From an uncultured Rhodanobacteraceae bacterium (GTDB taxonomy: Bacteria > Pseudomonadota > Gammaproteobacteria > Xanthomonadales > SZUA-5), in assembly GCA_937928755.1 (NCBI GenBank), contig CALEZI010000050.1, forward strand, positions 27,278 to 91,277: 64,000 nt of DNA, given 5' to 3'. Position 1 is the first letter of the stretch; each line of letters opens with the position of its first letter. Below are positions 57,138-64,000 of the stretch, in pieces. The notes below the pieces were generated by a model. The model made no database searches. It saw only the letters and a program-made list of their open reading frames with translations, and was not told where the DNA came from. Position numbers and translations under genes: made by a program.

Positions 57138-57167
57138 ACGCCGGGCTCATCGCTCGGCGTTTTTTTT
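57138..57167 (+). terminator. Rho-independent terminator after the VETVNG gene
   Basis: ACGCCG and CGGCGT form a six-pair stem around an eleven-base loop, followed by eight T residues. The rest of the 340-base gap (56998-57340) shows no gene or repeat. Confidence 0.8.
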
Positions 57168-57340
57168 GTTCCTGCGCCGGAAATGCCTGGACGGCGTCGC
57201 GACAGTGAGGCCGATCAAGCTTGCGCGGCATGCCGCGCGATCGGTCGAACGCCCGGCGGCCATGCCGACGGGCTCAAGGCAACGCAGCATGGCGGCGCAA
57301 GACGCGGAATTGATTCAAGGTAGTTGTGACACACCCCACA

Positions 57341-58804
57341 CTAGAGATCGCCCATGCCTTCGGGCGTGCCGTCGGCGCCCACGCGCAGCAGCTTGAGCGT
57401 ATTGGTGCCGCCGAGCAGCCCGGTGTGGTCGCCGGTGGTGACGATCACTCGATCGCCGGAGGACAGCCGGCCCTGCGCATGCAGCAATTCCACCGCGAGG
57501 CGCGTCGAGTGGGTGACGCCACCGCCCTGCGGGTCGAAAGCGACCGGGTAGACATCGCGGTACAGACTCATGCGCTGGCGCGCACTCTGATGGCGCGTCA
57601 TCGCGTAGATCGGAATGCGCGAGCGGAAGCGCGACAACCATTGCGCCGTGGCGCCGGATTCGGTCAGGGCGACGATCGCGCGCACGCCGATGCGATTGGC
57701 CAGCGTCATCGCGGCCATCGCGATGGCCTGATCCGGGCGATGGATTTCCGGCGGTATCGGCAGCGAAGTGTCCATCGCCTCGAACTGGCGCTCCGCGGCC
57801 TCGCAGATGCTGCGCATCGCCGCGATCGCCTTGTCCGGGTGTTTGCCCGACGCGGTTTCTGCCGACAGCATCACGGCGTCGCTGCCGTCGAGCACGGCAT
57901 TGGCCACGTCGAGCACCTCGGCGCGCGTCGGAATCGGCGAATCGACCATCGACTGCAGCATTTGCGTGGCGGTGATGACCACCCGATGGCGCGACAGCGA
58001 TTCGCGGATGATGCGCTTCTGCAGACCGGGCAACTCGGCATACCCGATTTCCACGCCGAGATCGCCGCGCGCGACCAGCACGGCGTCCGAGGCATCGATG
58101 ATCTCGCTCAAGTTGTCCATCGCCTCGGCGCGTTCGATCTTGGCGACCAGCGCCGCCGATGAGCCGGCGCCGCGCAGCAATGCGCGCGCCTGATTCATGT
58201 CCGCGGCGGTGCGTGGAAAGGACACCGCCAGATAGTCCGCCCCCATGCGCGCGGCGAGTTCGATGTCGCGGCGGTCCTTGTCGCTCAGAGCATCGACCGA
58301 CAGGCCACCGCCGAGGCGGTTGATGCCCTTGCGATCCGACAGCCGCCCGCCGACCAGCACGCGCGTGTGAATCTCCAGACCGTCGATGCGTTCGACCTTG
58401 AGCGACAGCAGTCCGTCGTCGAGCATCAGGGTGTCGCCGGCAAATACGTCCTGACACAGCTTCTTGTAACTGACGCCGACGCGAAACGAACTGCCGGCTG
58501 GCGGTTGATCGGCGCAGTCGAGGATGAAGGGCTGCTCGGGTTCCAGTTCGATCTCGCCGCCGACAAAGCGTTCGATGCGAATCTTCGGGCCCTGCAGATC
58601 GGCGAGGATCGCGACCTCGACACCCAGCGACGCGGCCACACGACGCAATTCCTCGGCGCGTCGCAACTGATCCTCGGCGGTACCATGCGACAAGTTGAGC
58701 CGGATGACATCGGCTCCGGCCTCGATGACTTTCGCCAGCATGCCGGGCCGGTCGGTCGCCGGTCCCAGGGTGGCGATGATCTTGGTGCGACGACTCTGCG
58801 TCAT
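57341..58804 (-). CDS. pykA: Pyruvate kinase
   Basis: The protein has 487 residues; GGGAG lies eight bases before the ATG at 58804. It converts phosphoenolpyruvate and ADP to pyruvate and ATP. The start RRTKIIATLGPATDRPGML, VIRLNLSHGTAEDQ, the active-site lysine segment LVAKIERAEAMDNL and GDLGVEIGYAELPGLQKRII are conserved. The signature DGSDAVMLSAETASGKHPDK includes the ADP-site residues. The layout KGINRLGGGLS...DYLAVSFPR matches PykA (type II, AMP-responsive) rather than PykF. An upstream extension to 58942 lacks family similarity. Confidence 0.96.
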   Translation of the reverse strand: MTQSRRTKIIATLGPATDRPGMLAKVIEAGADVIRLNLSHGTAEDQLRRAEELRRVAASLGVEVAILADLQGPKIRIERFVGGEIELEPEQPFILDCADQPPAGSSFRVGVSYKKLCQDVFAGDTLMLDDGLLSLKVERIDGLEIHTRVLVGGRLSDRKGINRLGGGLSVDALSDKDRRDIELAARMGADYLAVSFPRTAADMNQARALLRGAGSSAALVAKIERAEAMDNLSEIIDASDAVLVARGDLGVEIGYAELPGLQKRIIRESLSRHRVVITATQMLQSMVDSPIPTRAEVLDVANAVLDGSDAVMLSAETASGKHPDKAIAAMRSICEAAERQFEAMDTSLPIPPEIHRPDQAIAMAAMTLANRIGVRAIVALTESGATAQWLSRFRSRIPIYAMTRHQSARQRMSLYRDVYPVAFDPQGGGVTHSTRLAVELLHAQGRLSSGDRVIVTTGDHTGLLGGTNTLKLLRVGADGTPEGMGDL

Positions 58805-58978
58805 GTGCGGATCTCCCTTCCGTGGAGCTGGAACTCTAGCAGCCCGCATGGCAGGAATGATCGCGGCAGAATCGGGCGCCGTGGCAGCATGCGTGATACA
58901 ACACGTTGCGCAGCGGCGCGACTGCATACATGTTGCAGCCATTAGACTGCGGTAATTTCTTTTTACTCAGGCCAGACC

Positions 58979-61339
58979 ATGCCCCCATCGAATGCCCTGG
59001 TGCGCGCATTCGCCGACAAGGCGAAGGGCGTGCTGGTCGAAGCACTCCGACTGAACGCAGGTGAATGGGACTCGGCGATGGCGGAGCGCCATCAGGACGA
59101 CCTGCAGCGTCTGGCCGACTACGCCGGCAATCTCGTCCTCGAGGACGTCCAGGCTGCGATCCTTGATCTGTACGCCTACGTGAGCGTGTTTACCGAAGGC
59201 ACGCTGAAGCCGAATGCCGCACAACGGGCCGAACTCGAACGACTGATCCATGACGCTCAGGCGCAGCTTCTGCCGTTGGCGCCGATGCAGACGCCGCCAT
59301 CGAATGGCGATGCGGCGGTCTACCTGTTGGCGCCCGGATTGGAACTGCCTGCCGGCTTGCGCGTGGCCCTGCAACACGAAGGGCTGCAACTCACCGTGTT
59401 CGACGACGGCGACGCCTTCGAAGACGCCCTGCGTGCGCTCATGCCGCAAGCGATCCTGATTGAAGCCTCGTTCGTCGGCGCCACCACCGAATTGCTCGAT
59501 GACCTTGCTGCAAAAATGCCCGAGGCCACGCGCTTGCCGTTGGTGGGCATCGACAATGGAGAGCCATCGGCGCGCATCCAGGCGCTGGTCGGCGGTGCCG
59601 ACCTGTTCCTGCAGCGCCTCGACGATCCGGCTGCGGCTGGGCAGATCAAGGAACTGATCGGCAACCAGAGCAGCGAACCGTTCCGCGTGCTGGTGGTCGA
59701 CGACGATCGCCAGATGTGCACTTATTGCGATGCCATCCTGACGCGTGCCGGCATGCGCGTCGAAACCACCATGGACGCCGCCACCGTTCCGGCCTTGGTG
59801 AAGCGTTTCAAGCCCGACCTGGTGCTGATGGATCTGTACCTGCCGGGCGTGGACGGATTGACGTTGACGGCGGAACTGCGCCGCCAGGCCGATGCCGTCG
59901 TGCTGCCGATCGTGTTTCTGTCCGGAGAACAGAGCGAGGAAGCGCGCTTCCAGGCGATCCAGGTGGGCGGCGACGACTTTCTGACCAAGCCGATCCGCCC
60001 GCGCCACCTGGTCACGGCGGTGCGCAGTCGCATCAAGCGCGTGCGCTCGCTCGGCAAGCAATTGACGCAGCGACGCGGCGATGCTCAGGGCTACATGCGG
60101 CGCGGCGCCTTTCTCGATCACCTGCGCGAACACAAGGAGAGCGGGACGGCCGCAGAGACGACCAGCGTGTTGCTGGTGATCACGGTCGATCAGGGCGCTG
60201 AATTGAAGGAACGACTGTCGCTGTCGGTGGGGCACGAACTGGAGCAGGCGGTGGCGATGCGCCTGGCCGGCACCTTCCAGGCGGGCGACCGCTACTGCCT
60301 GATCCAGGAGTTCGGTTTCGGTGTGCGGATCGATCGCCGCGGTCGCGAAGAACTGCTTCCATTCGCCGAGCGCCTGCGCAATGCGGTTGCCGCGCAGCCG
60401 TTCAAGGTCGACGGCCAGGACACGCAGATCACCGTCAGCCTGGGTCTGGCGTTGATGCCCGGCAGCGAGCGCAATGCGGACGACTGGATCAACGCGGCCT
60501 TTGCCGCGGCTCGCACGGCGCGCCGCCTCGGCGGAAATCGCATCGAGGGCATCCTCAGCGATGCCGATTCGCTGCTGCCGCCGGAACGCCTGCTGCACAT
60601 CCGCGAACTGCTGCGCGACGCCGTGGACAAGCGCGCGCTGGCGATCGATTTCCAGCCGTTGATCCCGTTGCGCGGCACCGAGGCCGGACGCTATGCAATG
60701 ACCAGCTACCTGCCCGATCCGAAGGAACCGCTCGGCGGTATCGGGCGCCAGGAGTTCGTGCCGGTGGCGCGGTCGCTTGGACTGCAGCAGTCCATCGACC
60801 GCATCCAGATCAGCCATGCGTTGCGTGCGCTCGACGACCAGCGCTCGCAGAACCGCGTGCGCGATCTGCTGGTGCCTGTCGACTTCATGTCGTTGGACCG
60901 CGATCAGCTCGCCTGGATGCAATCGGAATTCGCCCGACGCAAACAGGTCGACCAGCGCCTGACGCTGGAATTCGACGCCGGCGTGCTGCTCGAGAACGAG
61001 AATTCCAAACGCGTGCTCGACCGACTGCGCGCCGACGGCATCCGACTCGGCGCCGTCGAGCGTTCGCCGCGCCTCGGCCACCTCGGCGAGCTGGTGCAAC
61101 TGCCGTTGAAGGTGCTGCGGTTGCCGGCCGCAGTACTGCAGTCGATGGAGCCCGCGATCAGCGGGCCGGTGCTCGAGAACTGGCAGCGCAGCGGCCGCGA
61201 ACTGGTGGTCGAAGATGTACGCGATCTCGGCGCCATGACGCGCTTCTGGAATCTCGGCGTCGACTATCTGCAGGGCGATGCACTGGCGACCGCGGGACCG
61301 CGCCTCGATTTCGATTTCTCGGAGATCAGTCTGAGCTGA
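58979..61339 (+). CDS. Degenerate REC-GGDEF-EAL protein (FimX-like c-di-GMP receptor candidate)
   Basis: The protein has 786 residues. An N-terminal helical region (1-100, possibly Hpt-like) and a pseudo-receiver (110-230) precede a complete receiver at 235-355 with LVVDDDRQM, phospho-acceptor D285 in VLMDLYLPGVDGL, FLSGE and FLTKPI. The diguanylate cyclase-like domain (385-530) has IQEFGFGVRI in place of GGDEF, so it should be inactive. The phosphodiesterase-like domain (540-786) starts AIDFQPLIPLRG instead of the EAL motif and lacks the catalytic Glu/Asp set. Proteins of this type (FimX) often bind c-di-GMP and control type IV pili. The pilus locus is 20 kb away. Confidence 0.85.
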   Translation: MPPSNALVRAFADKAKGVLVEALRLNAGEWDSAMAERHQDDLQRLADYAGNLVLEDVQAAILDLYAYVSVFTEGTLKPNAAQRAELERLIHDAQAQLLPLAPMQTPPSNGDAAVYLLAPGLELPAGLRVALQHEGLQLTVFDDGDAFEDALRALMPQAILIEASFVGATTELLDDLAAKMPEATRLPLVGIDNGEPSARIQALVGGADLFLQRLDDPAAAGQIKELIGNQSSEPFRVLVVDDDRQMCTYCDAILTRAGMRVETTMDAATVPALVKRFKPDLVLMDLYLPGVDGLTLTAELRRQADAVVLPIVFLSGEQSEEARFQAIQVGGDDFLTKPIRPRHLVTAVRSRIKRVRSLGKQLTQRRGDAQGYMRRGAFLDHLREHKESGTAAETTSVLLVITVDQGAELKERLSLSVGHELEQAVAMRLAGTFQAGDRYCLIQEFGFGVRIDRRGREELLPFAERLRNAVAAQPFKVDGQDTQITVSLGLALMPGSERNADDWINAAFAAARTARRLGGNRIEGILSDADSLLPPERLLHIRELLRDAVDKRALAIDFQPLIPLRGTEAGRYAMTSYLPDPKEPLGGIGRQEFVPVARSLGLQQSIDRIQISHALRALDDQRSQNRVRDLLVPVDFMSLDRDQLAWMQSEFARRKQVDQRLTLEFDAGVLLENENSKRVLDRLRADGIRLGAVERSPRLGHLGELVQLPLKVLRLPAAVLQSMEPAISGPVLENWQRSGRELVVEDVRDLGAMTRFWNLGVDYLQGDALATAGPRLDFDFSEISLS

Positions 61340-61393
61340 AGTGCCGATCGCAGCTGCGCCGGCATTCCGCTTCGAGGTGCCTTCGAGCCCTCG

Positions 61394-62299
61394 TCAAGGC
61401 GCCACCAGCGCCGGGTCGAGCTTGACCTCGAACCAGTTCAGTCCCCAGTGCAGGTGCGGTCCGCTGGCGCGGCCGGTCATGCCGATGGCGCCGATGGCAT
61501 CGCCCTGACGCAGGCGCTGGCCCTCGATCACATCGATGCGGCTCATGTGGATGTAAACGCTGCTGACGCCGTGCCCGTGATCGAGGATCACGCTCTGCCC
61601 GGTCAGCAGCATGTCCGGATGCACCAGCGTAACCACGCCGGCGGCCGGTGCGCTGATCAGGGTGCCGGTCGGCGCGGCGATGTCGAGGCCCATGTGCGGG
61701 CTCTTCGGTTCCCCGTTGAGCACGCGCTGGCTGCCGTAGACGCCGCTGATGCGGCCTTTCGCCGGGCGCACGAAGCCGTTGGCGAAATCGCTGCGCGCAT
61801 CGTCGCGTTCGCGCGCTTTTGCGATCAGCGCGGCCTCGCGCTGAATGCGCGCCTGGGCTTGTGGATCCGGCGTCACGGTTTGCTGCGGCAATCCGCTGAC
61901 GCGTTCGATCGCATACTCGCGCGCGGCCACCGGCAAACCGGCGCAACGTGCCTTTGCCTCGTCGGGCAGGCGCAGGCACAGGCTGACCCGGGTCTGGTCG
62001 CGGCCGAGGCCGAAGACGAAGCGGCCCTGGTCGTCGATGCGCAGATTGCGCTGGTCGACGCTGACCCGTGCACCGGGCTCGGTGTGGCCGACGACCAGCT
62101 GTCCCTGGCGCAGCGGCTGGTCGAGGGTGAGGCCGGCGGGTGGGGTGGCGGGCAGGGCGGGGGCTGCGAGCGCGGCGACCATGCACCAGACAAGACGGTG
62201 TTGGTTCCTGGTGGTGGTGTCGGAAACCGCCAAGACCCGCCCGTCGCGACGCGCCGCCTTTTCCAACAACCAACACCAACACCTGCGTGCGCCGTTCAT
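61394..62299 (-). CDS. M23-family zinc metallopeptidase (LytM/DD-endopeptidase)
   Basis: The protein has 301 residues. Zinc-binding motifs are complete: HMGLDIAAPTGT (HxxxD), HGHGVSSVYIHMS and GPHLHWGL (HxH). Before them lies a beta-sandwich segment (VVGHTEPGARVSVDQRNLRI) and a coiled linker (IQREAALIAKARERDD). The ATG at 62299 overlaps the stop of dihydroorotase (ATGA), suggesting coupling; a hydrophobic export segment (LVWCMVAALAAPALPATP) begins only at about residue 36. It probably cleaves peptidoglycan cross-links in the periplasm. Confidence 0.92.
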   Translation of the reverse strand: MNGARRCWCWLLEKAARRDGRVLAVSDTTTRNQHRLVWCMVAALAAPALPATPPAGLTLDQPLRQGQLVVGHTEPGARVSVDQRNLRIDDQGRFVFGLGRDQTRVSLCLRLPDEAKARCAGLPVAAREYAIERVSGLPQQTVTPDPQAQARIQREAALIAKARERDDARSDFANGFVRPAKGRISGVYGSQRVLNGEPKSPHMGLDIAAPTGTLISAPAAGVVTLVHPDMLLTGQSVILDHGHGVSSVYIHMSRIDVIEGQRLRQGDAIGAIGMTGRASGPHLHWGLNWFEVKLDPALVAP

Positions 62300-63630
62300 C
62301 GATCAAACTCCAGCCGCTGCCCCAGCAATCTATCGTCAAGTTGCCCGTCGCGATAGACCAGATGTCCATTGACCCAGGTTGCCGCAACGGTCGATCGGAA
62401 GCGATCCCCTTCGAATGGCGACCAACCGCAGCGATTGATGACATCCTCGCGACGAACCGCTTGCTCGCGGTTGAGGTCGACCAGCACCAGATCGGCCTGG
62501 AAGTCTTCGCGCAGGAAGCCGCGATTGCGCACGCCGAACAGGCGCGCCGGATTGTGCGCGCATTTCTCGGCGATCAACGGCAAGTCGAACACGCCATCGA
62601 AGTAACGCTCCAGCACCAGCGGCAGCGCGAATTGCACCAGCGGCAGGCCAGCGGCGGCCCTGTCGTACCGCGCGCCCTTCTCGGAGAGCAGATGCGGCGC
62701 GTGGCCGCTGGCGAGCATGTCGACGCGGCCATCCTTGACCGCGGCCAGCAGCGCTTCGCGGTCGCGCGGATCCTTCAGCGCCGGATTGCACTTGATCAGG
62801 TTGCCCTTGCGCGCGTAATCGCGGCGGTCGAAGTGCAGGAAATGCAGGCAGGCCTCGGCGGTGATGCGCTTGCCGGCGCCATCGCCGGGGGCGAACAACT
62901 CCAGTTCCTCGGCGGTGCTGACGTGCAACACATGCAGTCGCGCGTCGTGATGCCGCGCCAGGTCGATGGCGAGTCGCGTCGACTTGACGCAGGCCTCGCG
63001 CGAGCGGATGTCCGGGTGCGCGTCGGGTGGGATCTCGTCGCCGTATTGCGCGCGAAAACGGGCGAGATTGGCGTTGATCGTCGGCGAATCTTCGCAATGG
63101 GTGGCGATCAGGCAAGGAGCGACACGGAAGATCGCGTCGAGTACATCGGCATTGTCGACCTCGCGGTTGGCGCTCGATGCAGCCATGCAGACCTTGATGC
63201 CAGCCACCCCATGTTTGTCGGCGCAGGCCACATCGTCGAGATTGTCGTTGCTGGCGCCGAGGTAGAACGCGAAATTGGCCAGCGAGCTCTGCGCCGCGCG
63301 CGCACACTTCTCGCCGACCATGGCCATGTTGCCGGTCCACGGCGAGGTGTTCGGCATCTCCATGTAGCTGGTGATGCCGCCGGCCACCGCCGCACGCGAC
63401 TCGCTGCCGATGTCGCCCTTGCGCGTCAGTCCTGGCTCGCGGAAGTGCACCTGATCGTCGATCATGCCGGGCATCAAGGCGCGCCCGGCGGCATCGAACA
63501 CCGACTCGTCCGGGCGCGCGCCCAGATTGGAACCAATCTCGGCGATGCGCCCTGAGCGGATGCGCAGATCGGCATCGAACACGCGCCCCTCGTTGACCAG
63601 CCGGGCATTGACGATCAGGTGGTTGACCAT
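62296..63630 (-). CDS. pyrC: Dihydroorotase (class I), with altered catalytic motif
   Basis: The protein has 444 residues. The amidohydrolase frame is clear: MPGMIDDQVHFREPGLTRKG, the carboxylated-lysine site GVAGIKVCMAASSAN, ATHCEDSP, LHVLHVSTAEE and NLIKCNPALK. The first motif has DQVH rather than DxHxH, as in the xanthomonad-type subgroup. The usual TDHAPH near the end is SGHAPH: the catalytic/metal Asp is replaced by Gly309. It may be slow, may depend on another residue, or may have a different role. Dihydroorotase closes carbamoyl-aspartate to dihydroorotate in pyrimidine synthesis. Confidence 0.88.
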   Translation of the reverse strand: MVNHLIVNARLVNEGRVFDADLRIRSGRIAEIGSNLGARPDESVFDAAGRALMPGMIDDQVHFREPGLTRKGDIGSESRAAVAGGITSYMEMPNTSPWTGNMAMVGEKCARAAQSSLANFAFYLGASNDNLDDVACADKHGVAGIKVCMAASSANREVDNADVLDAIFRVAPCLIATHCEDSPTINANLARFRAQYGDEIPPDAHPDIRSREACVKSTRLAIDLARHHDARLHVLHVSTAEELELFAPGDGAGKRITAEACLHFLHFDRRDYARKGNLIKCNPALKDPRDREALLAAVKDGRVDMLASGHAPHLLSEKGARYDRAAAGLPLVQFALPLVLERYFDGVFDLPLIAEKCAHNPARLFGVRNRGFLREDFQADLVLVDLNREQAVRREDVINRCGWSPFEGDRFRSTVAATWVNGHLVYRDGQLDDRLLGQRLEFDR

Positions 63631-63699
63631 GGGGCTCAGTCAGCGGTTCAAGCGCTCCGATTATTGCTCGGCGCGGGCCAGGTTTTTGCCTTGGGAGGC

Positions 63700-63875
63700 G
63701 GAAAAGGGAAAAAGGAAAAAGGAAAAAGGGAAAACAGAACGCGGCTCGGCGCGACTGAATCCTCGCGCGCTGTTGTGCGTTGACGAGTTGCTGCCGCGGA
63801 TCAATGTGTCTCGGCGTCTGTTGCCGCCGGGATCGTCGAGTTCGCGACCGTCGGGCACTTCCTTTTTCCTTTCCT
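63700..63875. repeat. Inverted pair of GGAAAAAGG purine tracts, second copy
   Basis: A GGAAAAAGG-type tract (63700-63733) and its complement (63858-63875) flank about 125 bases. This is the same arrangement as between the acetolactate synthase genes. The 370 bases after dihydroorotase hold no credible gene. Confidence 0.8.
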
Positions 63876-63915
63876 GATCAGCGTCGAACCTCAATCGGGT
63901 TGGGCTGAGCAAGGT

Positions 63916-63990
63916 GTCCCGTTCGCCCTGAGCCTGTCGAAGGGCGCTCTCGCGAGACTCGCCCTTCGACAGGCTCAGGGCGAACGGGAC
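63916..63990. repeat. Perfect 30-base inverted repeat (TTCGCCCTGAGCCTGTCGAA family)
   Basis: Arms 63916-63945 and 63961-63990 are exact reverse complements over 30 bases around a 15-base loop. A diverged pair of the same family lies at 15274-15490. This sequence type is common in intergenic regions of many proteobacteria. Confidence 0.95.
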
Positions 63991-64000
63991 TGGGTAGGCC

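Noticed and set aside
57315..58457. 380-codon frame overlapping pyruvate kinase on the same strand
   Set aside because: It is an out-of-frame reading rich in Arg and Gly; the overlapping frame encodes intact pyruvate kinase.

Overview
The window is 64 kb of GC-rich chromosomal DNA with a dense, mostly housekeeping gene complement. The pilS/pilR/TfpZ-type/pilin cluster, glyQ-glyS, ilv large and small subunits, sucC-sucD, a gammaproteobacterial-type pykA and a dihydroorotase of the subtype seen in xanthomonads together suggest a gammaproteobacterium of the order Lysobacterales (Xanthomonadales). This is inferred from protein character only. No rRNA, tRNA, transposase, prophage or cas gene was recognised.

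Region 1 (1-16.4 kb): a partial FadL-like outer-membrane protein (minus) diverges from a plus-strand run of four large exported proteins with two methyltransferases among them. The four have unrelated front ends: a TolB/PD40-like propeller with an inserted jelly-roll-like domain, a lysyl-endopeptidase-like protease, an Asp-box propeller, and a cysteine-paired RCC1 propeller. All share one uncharacterised domain of about 220-240 residues with the motifs CPAGF, GGLNFGG and GGAVVGG. It is C-terminal in three and internal in the protease, where PKD and two PPC domains follow. This is the best candidate for an undescribed system.

Region 2 (16.4-32.5 kb): a duplicated intergenic repeat, acetolactate synthase large and small subunits, a polytopic GT-C-like membrane protein, glyS/glyQ, two small membrane or exported proteins, a NarL/DesK-type two-component system, nadE, and sucC-sucD. 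SucD is fused in frame to a lysine/alanine/proline-rich histone-H1-like tail that also has its own strong ribosome binding site and ATG.

Region 3 (32.7-45.2 kb): a type IV pilus block. pilS and pilR are separated by an opposite-strand paralogue of the region 2 GT-C-like protein. A TfpX/TfpZ-type accessory gene, two near-identical pilins, a sigma-54 promoter between the pilins and a textbook terminator follow. Then come a membrane-spermidine synthase fusion and a GT39-like glycosyltransferase.

Region 4 (45.4-57.2 kb): small exported proteins, a hotdog thioesterase overlapping an SrkA-like kinase, a DUF1287 protein, a fatty-acid-hydroxylase-family membrane enzyme, a cupin, an RND pump with a membrane fusion protein whose 5' end appears to be built from mobile intergenic repeats, and a small ORF followed by a seven-repeat VETVNG beta-solenoid protein.

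Region 5 (57.3-64 kb): pyruvate kinase, a degenerate REC-GGDEF-EAL protein reminiscent of FimX, an M23 peptidase overlapping dihydroorotase, and a terminal perfect 30-bp inverted repeat.

At least six families of short dispersed repeats occur in the intergenic spaces, nearly always as inverted pairs able to form hairpins. One family shows compensatory base changes that preserve its stem.
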